The notes under the pieces: generated by a model
The model's input: the letters and a program-made list of their open reading frames with translations, nothing else
What the model was told of the DNA's origin: nothing
Database searches by the model: none
Program-made: the position numbers and the translations under genes
Part shown: piece after piece, positions 1-14,477 of the stretch
How positions within the stretch are numbered: the first letter of the stretch is position 1
Layout of the letters: each line of letters begins with the position of its first letter
NCBI RefSeq assembly: GCF_038396675.1
Contig: NC_088922.1
Coordinates: 66,525,001-66,589,000 of the forward strand
DNA: 64,000 nucleotides
Direction of reading: 5' to 3'
From: Hydra vulgaris
Taxonomy: Eukaryota; Cnidaria; Hydrozoa; Anthoathecata; Hydridae

Positions 1-56
1 TAAAAAGTTTTAAAAATCTAGAAATAAGTTTTATATTTCTAATCTTTTAAATGTTT

Positions 57-60
<4 letters not shown>

Positions 61-123
<63 letters not shown>

Positions 124-188
124 CATTTAAAATATATATATACACACACGCACACACACACATATATATATAAATATATATATATATA

Positions 189-272
<84 letters not shown>

Positions 273-314
273 TATATATACACACACACATATATATATA
301 TACACATATATATA
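61..314. repeat. (AT)n microsatellite with (AC)n islands
   Basis: Long alternating AT tract interrupted by short CA-rich blocks and TAAATA interruptions. Open frames through it (repeated I-Y) are artefacts of the dinucleotide repeat. Confidence 0.97.
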
Positions 315-364
315 ACAGGGATGCGGAGTCCCAAAAGGACTCTGGCTTTATATCTCTACTTTTT

Positions 365-438
365 CAATAAGTTTCAAGTTATTAAATCTCATGAATTTTT
401 TTAAAAATTCATGAGATTTAATGACTTGAAACTTATTG
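365..438. repeat. Near-perfect 74-bp palindrome
   Basis: The left arm starts CAATAAGTTTCAAGTT and the right arm ends AACTTGAAACTTATTG. The arms are about 36 bases each with one small mismatch and almost no loop. Flanking sequence contains a looser inverted pair (GACCCGGGC near 447 and GGGCCTGGTC near 534), so this may be the middle of a small foldback element. No coding potential. Confidence 0.8.
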
Positions 439-544
439 TTTTTAAGACCCGGGCTAATACATAATGAAACATAAAATATGTGACTGCCCGAGTTATCTCT
501 TTTTGGACCATATACCATGACCCAAGATATCTCGGGCCTGGTCC

Positions 545-2320
545 TTAAGAAGTTAATAGTATCAATAATAAGGGCAAATCTGTAATTCCACCTCTCTTGT
601 ATGGTTCAGACTTAGTCACCTCACCTAAAGACAAAGCTGAATTGTTTGCTAAGAATTTTTCATTAATATCATCTCTTGATTCCACTTGTTCCGTTCTACA
701 TGAGTTAGTCATCAGATAGGTTGATCTATTGCTTGACATTCCTATCACTCCAGCTTCTGTATCTAAAGTAATTTCCTGCTTAGACTCTTCTACAGCTTGT
801 GGCCCGGACAACATACCTGTTATAGTCTTGTAGAGGTGTTCTCCGGAGCTGTTGCCTATACTTTCAAAACTATTCAACAAGTGCTTATCAGAGTCTTGTT
901 TTCCAGCCTGCTGGAAAGCGGCATTTGTTATCCCTATTCTCAAAAATTCTGGAGAGCAATCTGATTCGTCTAACTACTGTCCCATTAGTCTTCTTCCTAT
1001 CATAAGCAAGGTTTTTGAATCTTTAATTAACAAACACTTAATTTCTTATCTTGAATCTAATAACTTACTTTCTGATCATCAATATGGATTTCGATCTTCT
1101 CATTCTACAGCTGATTTGTCAACAGTAATAACCGATTGGTTTTATCATGCATTAGATAAAGGTGGAGAGGTAAAGACCATCGCTCTTGACATTTCTAAAG
1201 CTTTGATAAAGTTTGGCATGGTGGTCTTCTCCATAAGCTTTCTTCTTACGGTGTATTTGATAATATCATTAAGATTATTGAATCCTTCCTTTCTAATTGT
1301 AGTATAAAAGTTTTCCTCGATGGACAGCACTCTTCTTCTTATTTCTGTAACTTCAGGGGTTCCTCAAGGTTCTATTTTTGGCCCTATACTCATTTAAATT
1401 TACATTAACAATCTTCCAGATATTCTGACATCTAAGGTGGCATTGTTTGCTGATGATACTACCATTTATTCTTGTTGTAATAAGAAGCCAACACTCTCTG
1501 ATTGCTTGGAGGGGGCACTTGATGGGCTTCACAGTGGCTGGTGAACTTCAATTCAGATAAAACTTAATTTTTTTCAGCCAATCATTATCGCAATAATTTA
1601 TATCTTCCTATATTTATGAACATTAAGTAATGTACTCGGTTAGTCATCTACTCTTCATCTTCTAGAATTAATGCTTACTTCCGATATTTCTTGGAAATTA
1701 TATATCAAATCTGTTGCAAAATTAGCTTCTACTAAGGTTGCATCTCTTTATCGAGCTCAACATTTTCTTACTTCGGATTCTATTCTCTATCTATATAAAT
1801 CTCAAATCCAGCCTTGTATGGAATACTGTTGCCATATCTAGGGCGGATCTTGTAATGATGCCCTTTCTCATTTAGACAAGGTGCAAAAACGTGTTGTAAA
1901 CATAGTTGGACCTGCTCTAGCAGCCAACCTTTAACCATTATCACATTGTTGTAATGTTGCTTCTCTTTCTTTTTTCTACAAATACTATAATAGGCACTGT
2001 TCTAAATATCTAGCGTCTCTTGTGCTATCTACTAAAATTTATTCTCGTGTTAATTGTCATTTAATTAAGTCTCATCCCTTTTCTGTGACTGTTCCTAAGT
2101 GCTTTAAAAACTCTTATTTGTTTAGTTTTATTCCTCGAGCATCAGTTCTTTGAAATTTTCGTCTTTCATCTTGCTTTCCTGATTCATATAATTTGCAATC
2201 CTTTAAGTCGTCTGTCAATCGTTATCTTGCTCTACAATCTTCATTTTTTCTCTTCCAGTAACTTCCAATTTTAACTAGTGGTTGCTTGCAGCCTTGTTGG
2301 AAGCGAAGATGTTTAAAAAA
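545..2320 (+). mobile_element. CR1-like LINE fragment, reverse transcriptase half, decayed
   Basis: Conceptual translation in shifting frames gives a LINE reverse transcriptase: a pre-RT segment with SKVISCLDSSTACGPDNIP, then NSGEQSDSSNYCPISLLP, SKVFESLINKHL and YGFRSSHSTADLSTV (852-1240), a DISKA..KFGMV catalytic block, GVPQG-like sequence near 1357 and the FADDTT box at 1445-1465 (the catalytic DD of RT motif C). The C-terminal part continues to about 2260. Stops and frameshifts occur throughout and the endonuclease half is missing, so this is a 5'-truncated dead copy. The 3' end, with the words CTTCCAGTAACTTCCAA and GCTTGCAGCCTTGTTGGAAG, recurs at 3540-3600, 5565-5600 and 23700-23745, which defines a local family. 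The tail runs straight into an (AT)n tract. The CR1 assignment rests on RT style and is less certain than the LINE call. Confidence 0.88.
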
Positions 2321-2321
2321 T

Positions 2322-2332
2322 ATATAAATATT

Positions 2333-2417
<85 letters not shown>

Positions 2418-2420
2418 TAT
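2322..2420. repeat. (AT)n microsatellite at LINE 3' end
   Basis: An AT dinucleotide run directly after the LINE tail at 545-2320; it probably grew from the element's own A/T-rich 3' end (inference). Confidence 0.95.
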
Positions 2421-2513
2421 ACTCTAGTGCTCTTAAACACACTTTTTCTACTTTACCAGTTGTTTTTTTTTTTTACCTAAAACAGCAATTTCATATATTT
2501 CTAGTGCTTCTGT

Positions 2514-2660
<147 letters not shown>

Positions 2661-2721
2661 TGAATATAAAAAAAAATTTTTTCCCCTACAGCTGGCTATT
2701 TCAGTATTATGTTAGATTGCT

Positions 2722-2765
2722 AATCTAAACACACAACACAAGTTTTTGTGTTGTGTGTTTAGATT
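2722..2765. repeat. Perfect 19-bp-arm hairpin
   Basis: AATCTAAACACACAACACA (2722-2740) is followed after a six-base loop by its exact reverse complement (2747-2765). It lies 50 bases upstream of the first visible afadin exon, in the intron. Confidence 0.85.
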
Positions 2766-2815
2766 GTGTAAATGTGTGTGTGTGTAAATGTTAACAAATT
2801 TGTTTTGCTTTATAG

Positions 2816-5800
2816 TTGCTTGATGATCTTCCTGTTCAGCGAGTTACTATAGACAAAGGAAAGAGTGGACTTGGATTAAGCATATGCTCTGCCAAGGTAA
2901 ATAATGTTTTTGTGATATGATATTTTTTTGAAGTTTATTTAGTTAAAGATAAATTTTTCTTATCTAACATACTTAGTAATTCGCACACAATTTTAAGTTT
3001 TTATATAATCACAATTTTAAGTCTTAGATAACTAAAATAAGCATGGAAACTTCGGTATAAAAACCCAAAAATAACACAAATGTGAAACCTCAACATTATA
3101 CATTCTAAGAGCTCCAACAATGATTTCAAACTTAATTTTGAATCTAAACTTCATAAAGAATAACAAAACGGGACTTTTAGGAAGCTTGGAATCTATTATA
3201 TATATATTTTTTAAGACATTAAAATCTTGGTTTTTAAAATGGTAATTTAGTTTAAGTGAATTAAAGTTAAATGCTTATGGCTAAGAGAATAGTATGCCAA
3301 TTTGTTATTTATTTTAGATATCATTTACTTGGAAATTGTTATATTTTTTAATTTTTCAGCAAGATGAAAATAAGAACCCTAAACAAAAAAAACGAAAAAA
3401 AGCCTGAAATGGTTAAATCTTATTTAAGTGAGTAAGACAGGATACTTAGACCACTATGCCATGGTCATCTCAGGTTTTGGACATAATAGATATGCGGAAT
3501 ATCTTTAGAAAAAAGTTGTTATCTTGCTTCTTAAACTTCATCTTTTCTCTTCCAGTAACTTGCAACTCTAATAACAGTTGCTTGCAGCCTTGTTAGAAGT
3601 GAATGTTTTAAAGAAATAAACCTAATATTGTCAACAATACTCGACCTATGTCAGAAAAGTATGTATAGTTTTATGGTCAGAATAGTATACCAAGTTTTAT
3701 GGTCAAAAAATTATATATAGTTTTATGGTCAAAAAATTATATATAGTTTTATGGTCAAAAAATTATATATAGTTTTATGGTCAAAAAATTATATATAGTT
3801 TTATGGTTAAAAAATTATACATAGTTTTATTGTCAAAATTGATGAGTACTAAAAAAATTCACAGAACTTAACAGCTATGCACTAAAGTTTTATTGAGAGC
3901 TAGATGACCCATTTTATGGATTACAAAAATGTTTAATTGAATTAATTAGTTTTTATTAGTTACCTTTTTTCACACTTAAAATATTTTTTTAAATTACTAC
4001 TTTGGTGGATACGGTTTCTGAGTGTTCTGTGTTTTAACTTAACAAAACATTTTAATTGCTAAAAACTGTCAAATATATATAGTTGTCAAAGCTTTTTGCA
4101 TTACTATTTACATCAACTATTTACATTATAGTATATATAGTTGTCAAAGCTTTTTACATTACTATTTACACCAACTATTTACATTAACGATCTTCCATAT
4201 ATTCTCACATCTATGATACTACCATTTATTCTTGTCATGATAAGAAGCCAACACTCTCTGATTGCTTGGAGGGGCATTTGAGCTTGAAAAGGATCTCACT
4301 TCTGCTACAGCATAGGGCTCACAGTGGCTGGTGAACTTTAATTCAGATAAAACTTAATTTTTTTCAGCCAATCGTTATCGCAATAATTGAGATCTTCCTA
4401 TATTTATGAACGGTAATGTACTCGATGAGTCATCTACCCTTCACCTTCTAGGATTAACTCTTAAAAAAAGTATTTGGTCTTACATTTAATAAAAAAAAGC
4501 CCATCCTGCCAATCATGGATCAACATAAAAGATAAAAAATGGTTCAAAGAACTTTAAAATATTGCAAATGCAATTTTCTCAGTTGCAAGCTTTCAGTTAT
4601 ATATTTCATTAACTAACAATGTGAGTAGTAGCATGTGAGGATTTTTTCTCCTAAGGTCCCCTTTGTATGTGTGAGCTGTATATAGGGATATCTTCCCCTA
4701 AGATCCCTTTTGTATGTGAGCTGTATAATGACCAGATCAATCAATAAACATACAAAAGGACATTTAAATCATTTTTGACTCCATCAATAAGACAGTTGTT
4801 TGGCAAAACCAAACAGTTTATCTTCCAGTATGATGGTATTCTAGAGCACACAGCACTTTTTAATTTTTTTTTATTTTTTGTTTTAAATTTTAACTTGAGC
4901 AAATTTTTATGCAACTCATTTTTTGATTATGTGATTATGGTTATGGAAGATAGACTTTTATGATTGGATATTTACATAGTTATACTCATTGTTTGGTTTG
5001 TCGATCCTAGTAACAACAAACAAAACACCTAGCACAGTTTTTTTACCACTAGTTTTATCTCCAGTTTTTTCCCGGTTGTCCTGCAGGCGACTGAAATAGT
5101 TTTTTTTTTTTTCTTATTTGAGTTGTCCTCTATGATAATTAGTAGTCTGGTATAATAGTTTTTATTTGGTATTTTTTTCTTAGGTGAAAATGCTGAAGAA
5201 AAAAAATTTAAACCTCTGACTGCTAAAAAATGTCCAATATGATATGGTTTAATTAAAAGAAAGTTAATTAAAAAAAGTGAAAAGTTATAACCTATTAAAA
5301 ATTATTGTTTGGTAACTTTAGTTACAAAGAGATATTGGTCGCAAAGAGATAACTATAAATACAACTTTTAAAGATTGTCATTTTTGTTGTAATTAATATC
5401 TGTTTTGTGTCGTTTCTTTTTCAAGCTGTCTTGTCATCCTGCCAGGATTTTTTTTTAATTTCAGTCGCCCTTGGAGAAAATGAGTTGTCCCGCACCACCA
5501 GACAACAATGAGGGTACACCCCTGATCGCATTTTTTAAAATTATTATTTGGATTTACTCCCAACAAGGCCACAAGCAACCACTAATAAGTTGGCAGTTAC
5601 TAAAAAAAAACAAAGAAGAGTTAAAGAGCAAGGAAACAGTTGACAGAAAACTTGAAAAGTTGTAGGTTGTATGTGTCAGGAAAACATGAAAAGGGAATAG
5701 AGTTCCAAATGTTTGAGATGCAGGGAAAAAGAACTAGACAAATAAAAGTTTTTAAAGCATGCAGGGATAAATGCGTAAAACGATGAGACTTGAGAAATGG

Positions 5801-8800
5801 CGAGTCAAGCAAGAATGAGTTTTGTTAGTGGAACTAGAGACGATATCTTCTTTGACCAGTGATCATGATAGTATTTGTAGAAAAGAGAAAGAGCTGCAAC
5901 TTTATGACTATGGGAGAGAGGTTCAAGCTTGGCAGATAAAGCAAGTCTATCTGCCAAGTCAAAAACAATATCTTGGCAGACGGAGCAAAAACAATGTCTT
6001 GGCAGATAGAGCAAGTCTATCTGTTAAATCAAAAACGCATTGTATGTTTACAATGCGTTTTTGGACTTTGTCTAGAAGAGAAAAAGTTCACACACACAGC
6101 AAAGACATACACATCATAGAAATCTATTTGTTTACATTGCACATATGGCAGATGTTGCCATTCATCAACTTTTTTGAGTTATTAAATTTCAAATTTTATT
6201 TCATAAATTGTCTTATGGTCCAGGTTGCTATGACTATCCATTCTAAAAGCATTTTCTTTATTTGATGTTGCATAGATCTTTATGTTGTTTTTATTTATTA
6301 CTGTTATTTTTTTACCATTAATTTTGTTTACCATAAATTAATGGTAAATAAAAAAACCATTAATTTTGTATACCAAAAATTAATTTTGTACAATCCACAA
6401 TTCTATTATTTATCCAGTAGCAAAACATCAAGAAATACCAGTTTACCGCATCAAACAATGAATATATATTCAACCCATTTAGAATGAAAGATATTTTCCC
6501 AATTAATAGACAGCAGCATCTAGCAAAGAATGAGTATAATAGGCGTATCAAAGAGGAGCTATTTTTAGTGACTTCCACTCTTAACAATAAAATCATCACA
6601 AACCTTTCCAACCATTTCCTTGTAGAACCTGAAGCACTAGTTTTGGCCATGGGGCTTGATTACAGCGTGGTTGATAATATATACCAATTAAAACCTATTT
6701 AGAGGCCATCAAGAAATTTAAAAGAAAAATGAAGTTAGGTTCTTTTTTAATAATGGTGATCCTAATATCACTGCACCTCAAAAATAAAATGCCAATTCGA
6801 ATGGAATTTTTCATTGAAAACAACAATGCAACTCTGATCAATTTTTTTTTTTGAAACTGTTTTTAAAAATACATCTACTCTGACTTGGGTTCTTTTGTGA
6901 TCTTCTTTTTGACATTTATTGGGCTGATGTCTTCTGTCTCTCTGCTGACAGTTGTGCCTCCTACATAATTTCTGGAAAATGACATCTGTGGTTCCAATTT
7001 TAAAAACTCTGGTGAACACTCCCATTCAACTATTGTCCAATTAATCTTTTCTCTATTACTAGCAAGGTCTTTGAGTCTTTAATCAACAAATCTTATGTTG
7101 AGTCTGATAACTTACTTTCTTAGTGTCAATTTGGATCTCAATCTTCTTGTTCTACAGCTGACTTGTTAACTGTTGTTAACTACAGAAAGTTTTTATCATG
7201 CATTAGATGGTGGTGGCAAAGTAAGGTCTCTTGCTCTTGAGGTATCAAAAGCTTTCAATAAAGTCTGGGATGCTGGTCTTCTCCATAATGGCTGGGGCTG
7301 CCACAGAGGAGATATTCAGTTAAGATATTTATTCAGAGTTTTTGAATTAACTTTTGATCCTTTAAATCTTATATTTTTCAAAATTAACCAGACCTGTTTG
7401 CTTTCTGTGAGACTAATTTAAATTTGGTTGTTTTATCTTTAGGTCTTAAGACTGATTGTAATTGTTCCTTGATTTGCAAAGACTTCAATAGTCAGATTCT
7501 TGGCATCAGAACCTTATCTTGAAAATTTTTCTAAAGCATATTCTTTTGATTTTATGTCAATTTTTATAAAGATCTATTTTACAGTTGTTTTTTCCTGTGT
7601 TTTTTTGGTGTCCTATAGTTGTGTGATCTTTGGCATATTTTTTATGGATTGAACTTGAAAAAAAGAGCTAATAACATGTATTATGATCATATTATATGAT
7701 CATTTCAACTATGATTCACTGATCAAAATATGAATAGACACTGATATGATAACACTGATCAAAATATCAATAGCAATACACCAAACGTTAACTGAGTTCT
7801 AGGCGTTGCAACGCCTTGAACTCAGTTAACATTTTGGGTATTTTAAATTGTTGGACAAATTAGTAACGTCAAACTTAGCAGCTCTAAAATTATTTCAAAT
7901 TTTTTTAAGTTGTTATTTGATGATTGGACTATTTTGGTGATTTGACTATTTTTATTTTGATGGATGAAACATTAGAAGCTAACAACATAAAGTTATTATG
8001 AGCTGTGTAAATTTAATGAAAAGACCTGCAAAAATTTTCCTGCAAATTTTGTTTTGTGGCCTTCTTTTCTTTTTAATGACAATAAAAGTATTTTTCTGAA
8101 TAAAGTCAAATTACTTTTGATTTTTTTTAAAAACTGTTTTAGGGCGCTCACTCTGATTTTACAGGCATATACATTAAAGCTGTTATCAAAGGAAGTCTTG
8201 CTGATAAGGTATTTTTAATTATTTTGTATTAAAAAATTGAAATTAGTCAGCATTTAAGTATTTAGTCTAGACCGTATTTAAATATTTAAATCGCATTTTA
8301 AAAGAATAATAAGAATAAAATATTAAAGAATGAAAAAATAAAAAAAAATCAAAAATAGTACATTTACAATTTTTTTTTTAAATTAACTGAAACAAAATAT
8401 AAAGTAATAAAGTTTTGTAAATTTAAGTTATATTTTAGAATGTATTTTTTAGGATGGGAGAATTCATGCAGGTGATCAAATATTAAGTGTTAATGAAATT
8501 GGATTGGTTGATGTTACTCAAACTCAGTAATATATTTGAATTTTAGTAAAATTATATTTAAATTTTAGTGTTTTAAAAAAAAATCTTTTTTTGTAAAAAT
8601 GTAACTGATAGTGTAATTTTTTTTTGAAATACTTATTTTTAATACTTAATTAGGCACATACATCTTTTAATTAATTTTTTTTGCAATTTTTTTACAGTTG
8701 AATCAAAAAATAAACAAAATCTAATATTAAATTCAAAGTTAAAAATTAAAACGAATTTTTTTTTTAATCAATTTTCCTTAAAGAAATTCTATTTGGTTAT

Positions 8801-11800
8801 ATTACAAACAAATTTAAAATACTTTTAGAGCTGCGCAAATCATGGGTAAAAGTGGTTCTATCATAACCATGGAAATTATTAAAGGTGCTGCTTTTTACCA
8901 CGGTCTTTCAGCTATTGTCGAAGATGAAGGTATATTAACAATAAACAGTTCTTTTTTTTTTTATTTATTTTGCTTGATTTCAACTTAATTAAATTTGGTT
9001 ACTTTTAATTTAAATATTTATTTATCAATGACTATAAATATTTTAACTCATTTTTGAAAGAAAATATTTGTGTATAAAGTTTGTGAAATAATTTATCACA
9101 ATAGTTAAAGTTTTGTAATCATATAGATTAATGATATTTTTTTGTATGTAATTTAAATGCATAATACATATTATTTATTTTAGTTCCTAAAAATGTTGAA
9201 ACAGTTGATGATAACACAGTAAATAAACAAAGTAACGGAAATGCCAAGTTAATAAATGCAACCAATAACAGTGCTGTCGATAAAGAGGTACAAATAAAAG
9301 GTAATCCCAATGACATCAAGCCTTCGCAAATGAATTCTGAAGTGAAAATTGAAACAAAACAAGAATCTGCGTTGTATAATGAAATGAATTCTGAAATAAA
9401 TGAAAAATTTAATGACTCAGATTTTGATGAAGAAGGAAATCTTCTTACAAAAGAGGAAAAAGAGAAACTTGCAAGACAAAAGCAAAGAGAGCGTGAATAC
9501 GAAGAACGTATTGCTAAATGGGAAGCAGAGCGTTTACAAAGAGAAGCAGAAGAAGAAATTGCGATGAAAGTTCAGCAGCAGAGAATGTATTACAATAATA
9601 CTGAAGAAATGGAACAAGAGCATGAAGTATTAATTTTTTTGTAGTTTACATATATCTTTAAAAAACTTAAGCACTTCAATATCTGACATAAGAAAGATAT
9701 TAGTAATAGTCTATATATAGGCATATAATTATGTATCAATTTTCCTATTTGTCTTGAAATCAGTTATAAATGCTCTGAGCATTCTTTTATATGCTTTTAT
9801 TTAGCATATCTTCACTAAATCACCTTTTTTTTTTTTGTTCTTTCATTCTTATTCTCCTCCTTTCCAAGACTGCTTATTTTAGATATTGAAATTCTCAAGT
9901 TTCTCTGACTACCAAGAAGTTGTTTCTGAATAAATTAACCAAGTCCTTTTCCAATGTTGTTGTTGTTGTTGGCAACTCAATGTTCACACTGAATCGCTTA
10001 GTGGGGTTGTCTTTAAAAATAATTTTTTTAAAAAAAAGTCTTCTCTTACTCTCTCAAAGTGTTCTATGTAATAAAATAACACTAGATTTAAAAATTTTTT
10101 GAATAAAAAAATTATTTTAAAGGTTGCCCAAAAATTATTCTAAGGGTTTTGACCCTTGAATATTTAATGGGTCCCTATTAATTGTTACTATTGATTTCTC
10201 TTCTATCTTTGAAAAATGTAAATAATTTCCTTCAAACAAATCCTATGGTTACCTAAAACTAATTTCTATAGAGAAAACTTCAAAGACTTTTTTAGTGAAA
10301 TATATACATATAAATTTTTTTTTTTACAGATGCAATTAGAAAATGAGTGCAATGAATTTTATATGAATTTTGAGGAAGAAGGCTATGATAATAATATGGC
10401 TAGATCTCATTATGAACATCAGTTAGATGTTGAAAATAATCTTAGATGGATTACACAAGAGCAAAGGGATAAGGAAGAGCAAAGACGGCTTCAATATGAG
10501 CGAGAGCAGATGCGAATTAAACAGGAAATTTTGCAACAAGAGATAGAAAAAGAGAAATTAGCTCAGGAACAATATATAAAACAAAATATGATAAATAAAC
10601 AAGAGCGTGAGAGAATTGAACAAGAGAAGCTAGAAGCTGAAAGGATTAAAAAGTATGAAGAAGAACAAGAACAAATTCGTAATAAGCGAGAACAAGATTA
10701 CCAAAATGAACTTAAAGCACGAAAAGAACGTGAAAGAATTGAAAGAGAAAAAGAACAACAGCGGTTAGAAGCAGAAAAAAGAAAACAGTATGAAGAAGAA
10801 CAAGAAAAGATTCGTTTAAAACAAGAGCAAGAATATCAAAATAAGCTTAGAGCACAAAAAGAACGAGAAAGAATAGAAAAAGAAAAAGAACAGCAAAGAT
10901 TAGAAGCTGAACGAAGAAAACAATATGAAGAAGAGCAGGAAAAAGTTCGCTTAAGACGAGAAGAAGAATACCAAAATGAGCTTAGAGCACAAAAAGAACG
11001 AGAAAGAATAGAAAAAGAAAGAGAACAGCAAAGATTAGAGGCTGAACAAAGAAAACAGCTTGAAGAACAAGAATACCAACTTAGAGCACAAAAGGAACGA
11101 ATAAGATTGGAAAAGGAAAGAGAACAGCAGCGTTTAGAGATTGAAATCAGAAAAAAATATGAAGAAGAACAAGAAAAAGTTCGTGTTAAACGAGAACAAG
11201 AATATCAAAATGAACTTAGGGCTCAAAAAGAGCGTGAAAGAATTGAACAGGAGAAAGAGCAACAGCGGCTAGAAGCTGAAAGAATTAAAAAGTATGAAGA
11301 AGAACAGGAACAGATTCGTATTAAGCGAGAAAAAGATTACCAAGATGAACTTAGAGCACGTAAAGAACGTGAAAGAATTGAAAGAGAAAAAGAACAACAA
11401 CGATTAGAAGCAGAAAAAAGAAGACAGTATGAAGAAGAGCAAGAGAAGATTCGTTTTAAGCAAGAGCAAGAATACCAAAATAAACTTAAAGCACAAAAAG
11501 AACGAGAAAGAATAGAAAAAGAAAAAGAACAGCAAAGATTAGAAGCTGAACGAAGAAAACAATATGAAGAAGAGCAGGAGAAAGTTCGCGTAAGACGAGA
11601 GCTAGAATACCAAAACGAGCTTAGAGCACAAAAAGTACGAGAAATAATAGAAAAAGAAAAAAAGCAAGAAGAAGAAAAGAAAAGAAAGTTGGAAGAAGAA
11701 AGGAATGTCGGAAGTTATCAAAATTTAGTTGAAAAAATGAGGAAAGTAAAGTTAGAAGAAACTCCAAACAAAAGAACTCAAGAATCAAATGAGTTAGATA

Positions 11801-14406
11801 GAGAAATGGCAAATATTGATGACGCTCTAAGAGAAGCTGAACGTATAGCTGCAGAAATGGACTTTTTAATGTTTGAGGAAGAACAAAAGATTGAAGAAGA
11901 CTCTATTAAGAAAAAGAAAGAAGAAAAGTTTGATTGGGGAAAATCAGATTTTAAGTCAGTATGTATTTTTTACTTCTTCTCTGACATGTTTAGTGTTTTT
12001 TATTTAGATTTTGAGATTAAAATTTGAAAACAGCAAAAAGTATTAATTACTGTTTTAAAGATATATTATTTTATGTGTTTGGGTGTTTGTGTACGGATCT
12101 TGGTAATTTTTTAAAACATTTTATCTTTAACTTTAGCGCGATGAACGCAACCAACATAAAGTTGTTTCAGCAAAAAGTTCAATTGACTTTTTACCTCCTC
12201 CGCCTGGAGTAAGTTGTTTTTCATTATTAATTTATTATATCGGTTTTTAAATTATAAAGGCAAAAGGTTACATTTTATATTTTTCAATATATAAGCACAA
12301 ATTTTTTTGTGTTAACCAAAAGTGATCAATATTCGACTACAAGTATAATTAATTTTTTAATTACTTTAAATTGAAATAAAAATGATTACCTAATGTCTTA
12401 CTACGATATGACTTTTATGTTTTGTTGCTGTGATGTTGTGTGATGTTTCGGTCTCGTTTGCTTTTTTTTAACGTTGTTTGTTGTTTTGATTTGAAGCGTT
12501 GATTATAAATAAAATCAACACTTAAAATTAAAAATTTTTTCCAAAAATTGAAATATTTCAAACTATATTTTTGTGATTTTCTTTATTACTTCAACTTTTA
12601 AATGTATGGTTTTTTAACTTTTAAAATCAATATATCTAATAGGATTTATTATTTGTTTCGACTCCGCAACAAAATCGCTACGAACCAAGTCGTAGTACAA
12701 TAGAAAATGATACAAGTCTCAAATCATTGAACAACAATATTTTTGAAAAAATGGTCGATAAGCAGCAATCGGTGAAAGAACATGAAGAAGAAAAAAGTCC
12801 TTTAATTAAAAGAGTTAACGATCAATTCAAGTATGTTTATACTAACAACTTTAAAGTTGCTATCATATTAAAGAGTGTAGACGGGGTGGTATTAGGTATT
12901 AGGTATTAGGATTAAACCTAAGGTGCGTTTTACAATAAGGACGTGTTAAGTGTTTAAGTAAAAAAATAAATTATCCCTTAATATGTTGTTTTTACACTTT
13001 AGAACAACAACAAAAAAATTTCATAATTTGCATACTTGTTAAGCAGAGATGCATCCCTTCAATTTAATGATATTTTTCCTCATTAAATATTAAATTCTGA
13101 ACACATTTTTTTAAATTTTCACCGCGATAAATATACACATATTTTTAAAATTGTTTTTGCTTTTATTTTTTTATTTTGTTTTATTTAATATGTTTTTTAC
13201 AACATTTTATTTAACTTGCTTTCTTGTCGGTTTGTTTATTTTGGTGTCCGCGCAAAACAAATTCGAGGTCAGCGATAATAATAGAAGAAGTCGTTAAAAA
13301 AAGTAATTAAAACTAACCACGCCAAACTGACTTTTGTTTAGCGTAACTAAAAGAAGTCGTTCAGAAAAGTAATTAAAACAAACAATAAACTTACTTTTAG
13401 CGTTTTAGTTTAGCGTAAATAAATAGAATCGCTGTTGAATAATAAAAAAAATATATAATTTTTTTTAAAAACAACGTTTTAAAAATGGACTAAAAAGAAA
13501 AAAAAAAAAAAAAAAACTTTAAAAACAACATTTTAAAAATGGATTAAAAAGTAAAAAATAAACTATTTCACGGGACCCGAGTACTTTGTGTACACAACCT
13601 GAAATATTCATTAAAGTCAATGACTGAAAATGTTGGGCGTCATTAAGAACGAATTGCACTTTCCAATTGTAGTTGCCCGACATTTTCAGTCACAAAGTAC
13701 TTGGGTCCCATGAAATAGTTTATTTTTTACTTTTTAGTCCATTTTTAAAATTTTGCTTTTAAAAAGTTTTTTTATATTTTTATTAGGTGTCACTCTTAAT
13801 TGATTTTAACTAATGAGTGGCACCTAACCTTATTATTATAAATTTATGATTGTAAGTTTTACATTTTTATATTATTTTATATGGATAAATATTTAAAGAA
13901 AATTCTCATCATCATCAAAAAAACAAACTTTTTAGAATTGTTGGTTTGCCAAAGAAAGCTAACGGTTTTTTTTGTTGTTGTTGTTATTTTTATTTCGATA
14001 TTATTTTTTTAAAATTTCAAGCTTATGATTCAAATAAATAGATTAAACTTATGGCAAACTCCAGTTTACGAATGAAATTTTGAAAATAAAGGAAGAAAAG
14101 ATTTTATAAATGATAATTTATTATTATTTTTCGTTTTTTTGTGAGCATCTTTTTTAATAAAGTTTAAAATTGAATTGTTAAAATTATAGCAGGTTTGATA
14201 TTTTCATAGTTTCAGAAAATGTGGACAAATAAAATAAAGTGGACTGTCTACTGTTATGAAACAAAACTAAAGACGGGTTAGGTGTTTAGTGTTAGAATCC
14301 GAAACACGTCAGTGTTGTCAGACTACTAGGTTTTATCTATAAGTTTTGAATACTTGTTGATGTGATATTTAATTTAGCAAAAATATATCTAGAAATGAGT
14401 TATTTG

Positions 14407-14477
<71 letters not shown>

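Noticed and set aside
39..334. Open frames of repeated I-Y residues through AT runs (also 2222-2728 and 54615-54912)
   Set aside because: Dinucleotide repeats are open in several frames; no protein-like composition.
11621..11812. Antisense frame in afadin exon 6 (repeated L-F)
   Set aside because: Shadow of GAA/AAG-rich coding sequence.
12024..12212. Separate small ORF around afadin exon 7
   Set aside because: Only 12137-12208 fits, as a 24-codon exon in the frame of its neighbours; the rest is intron read-through.
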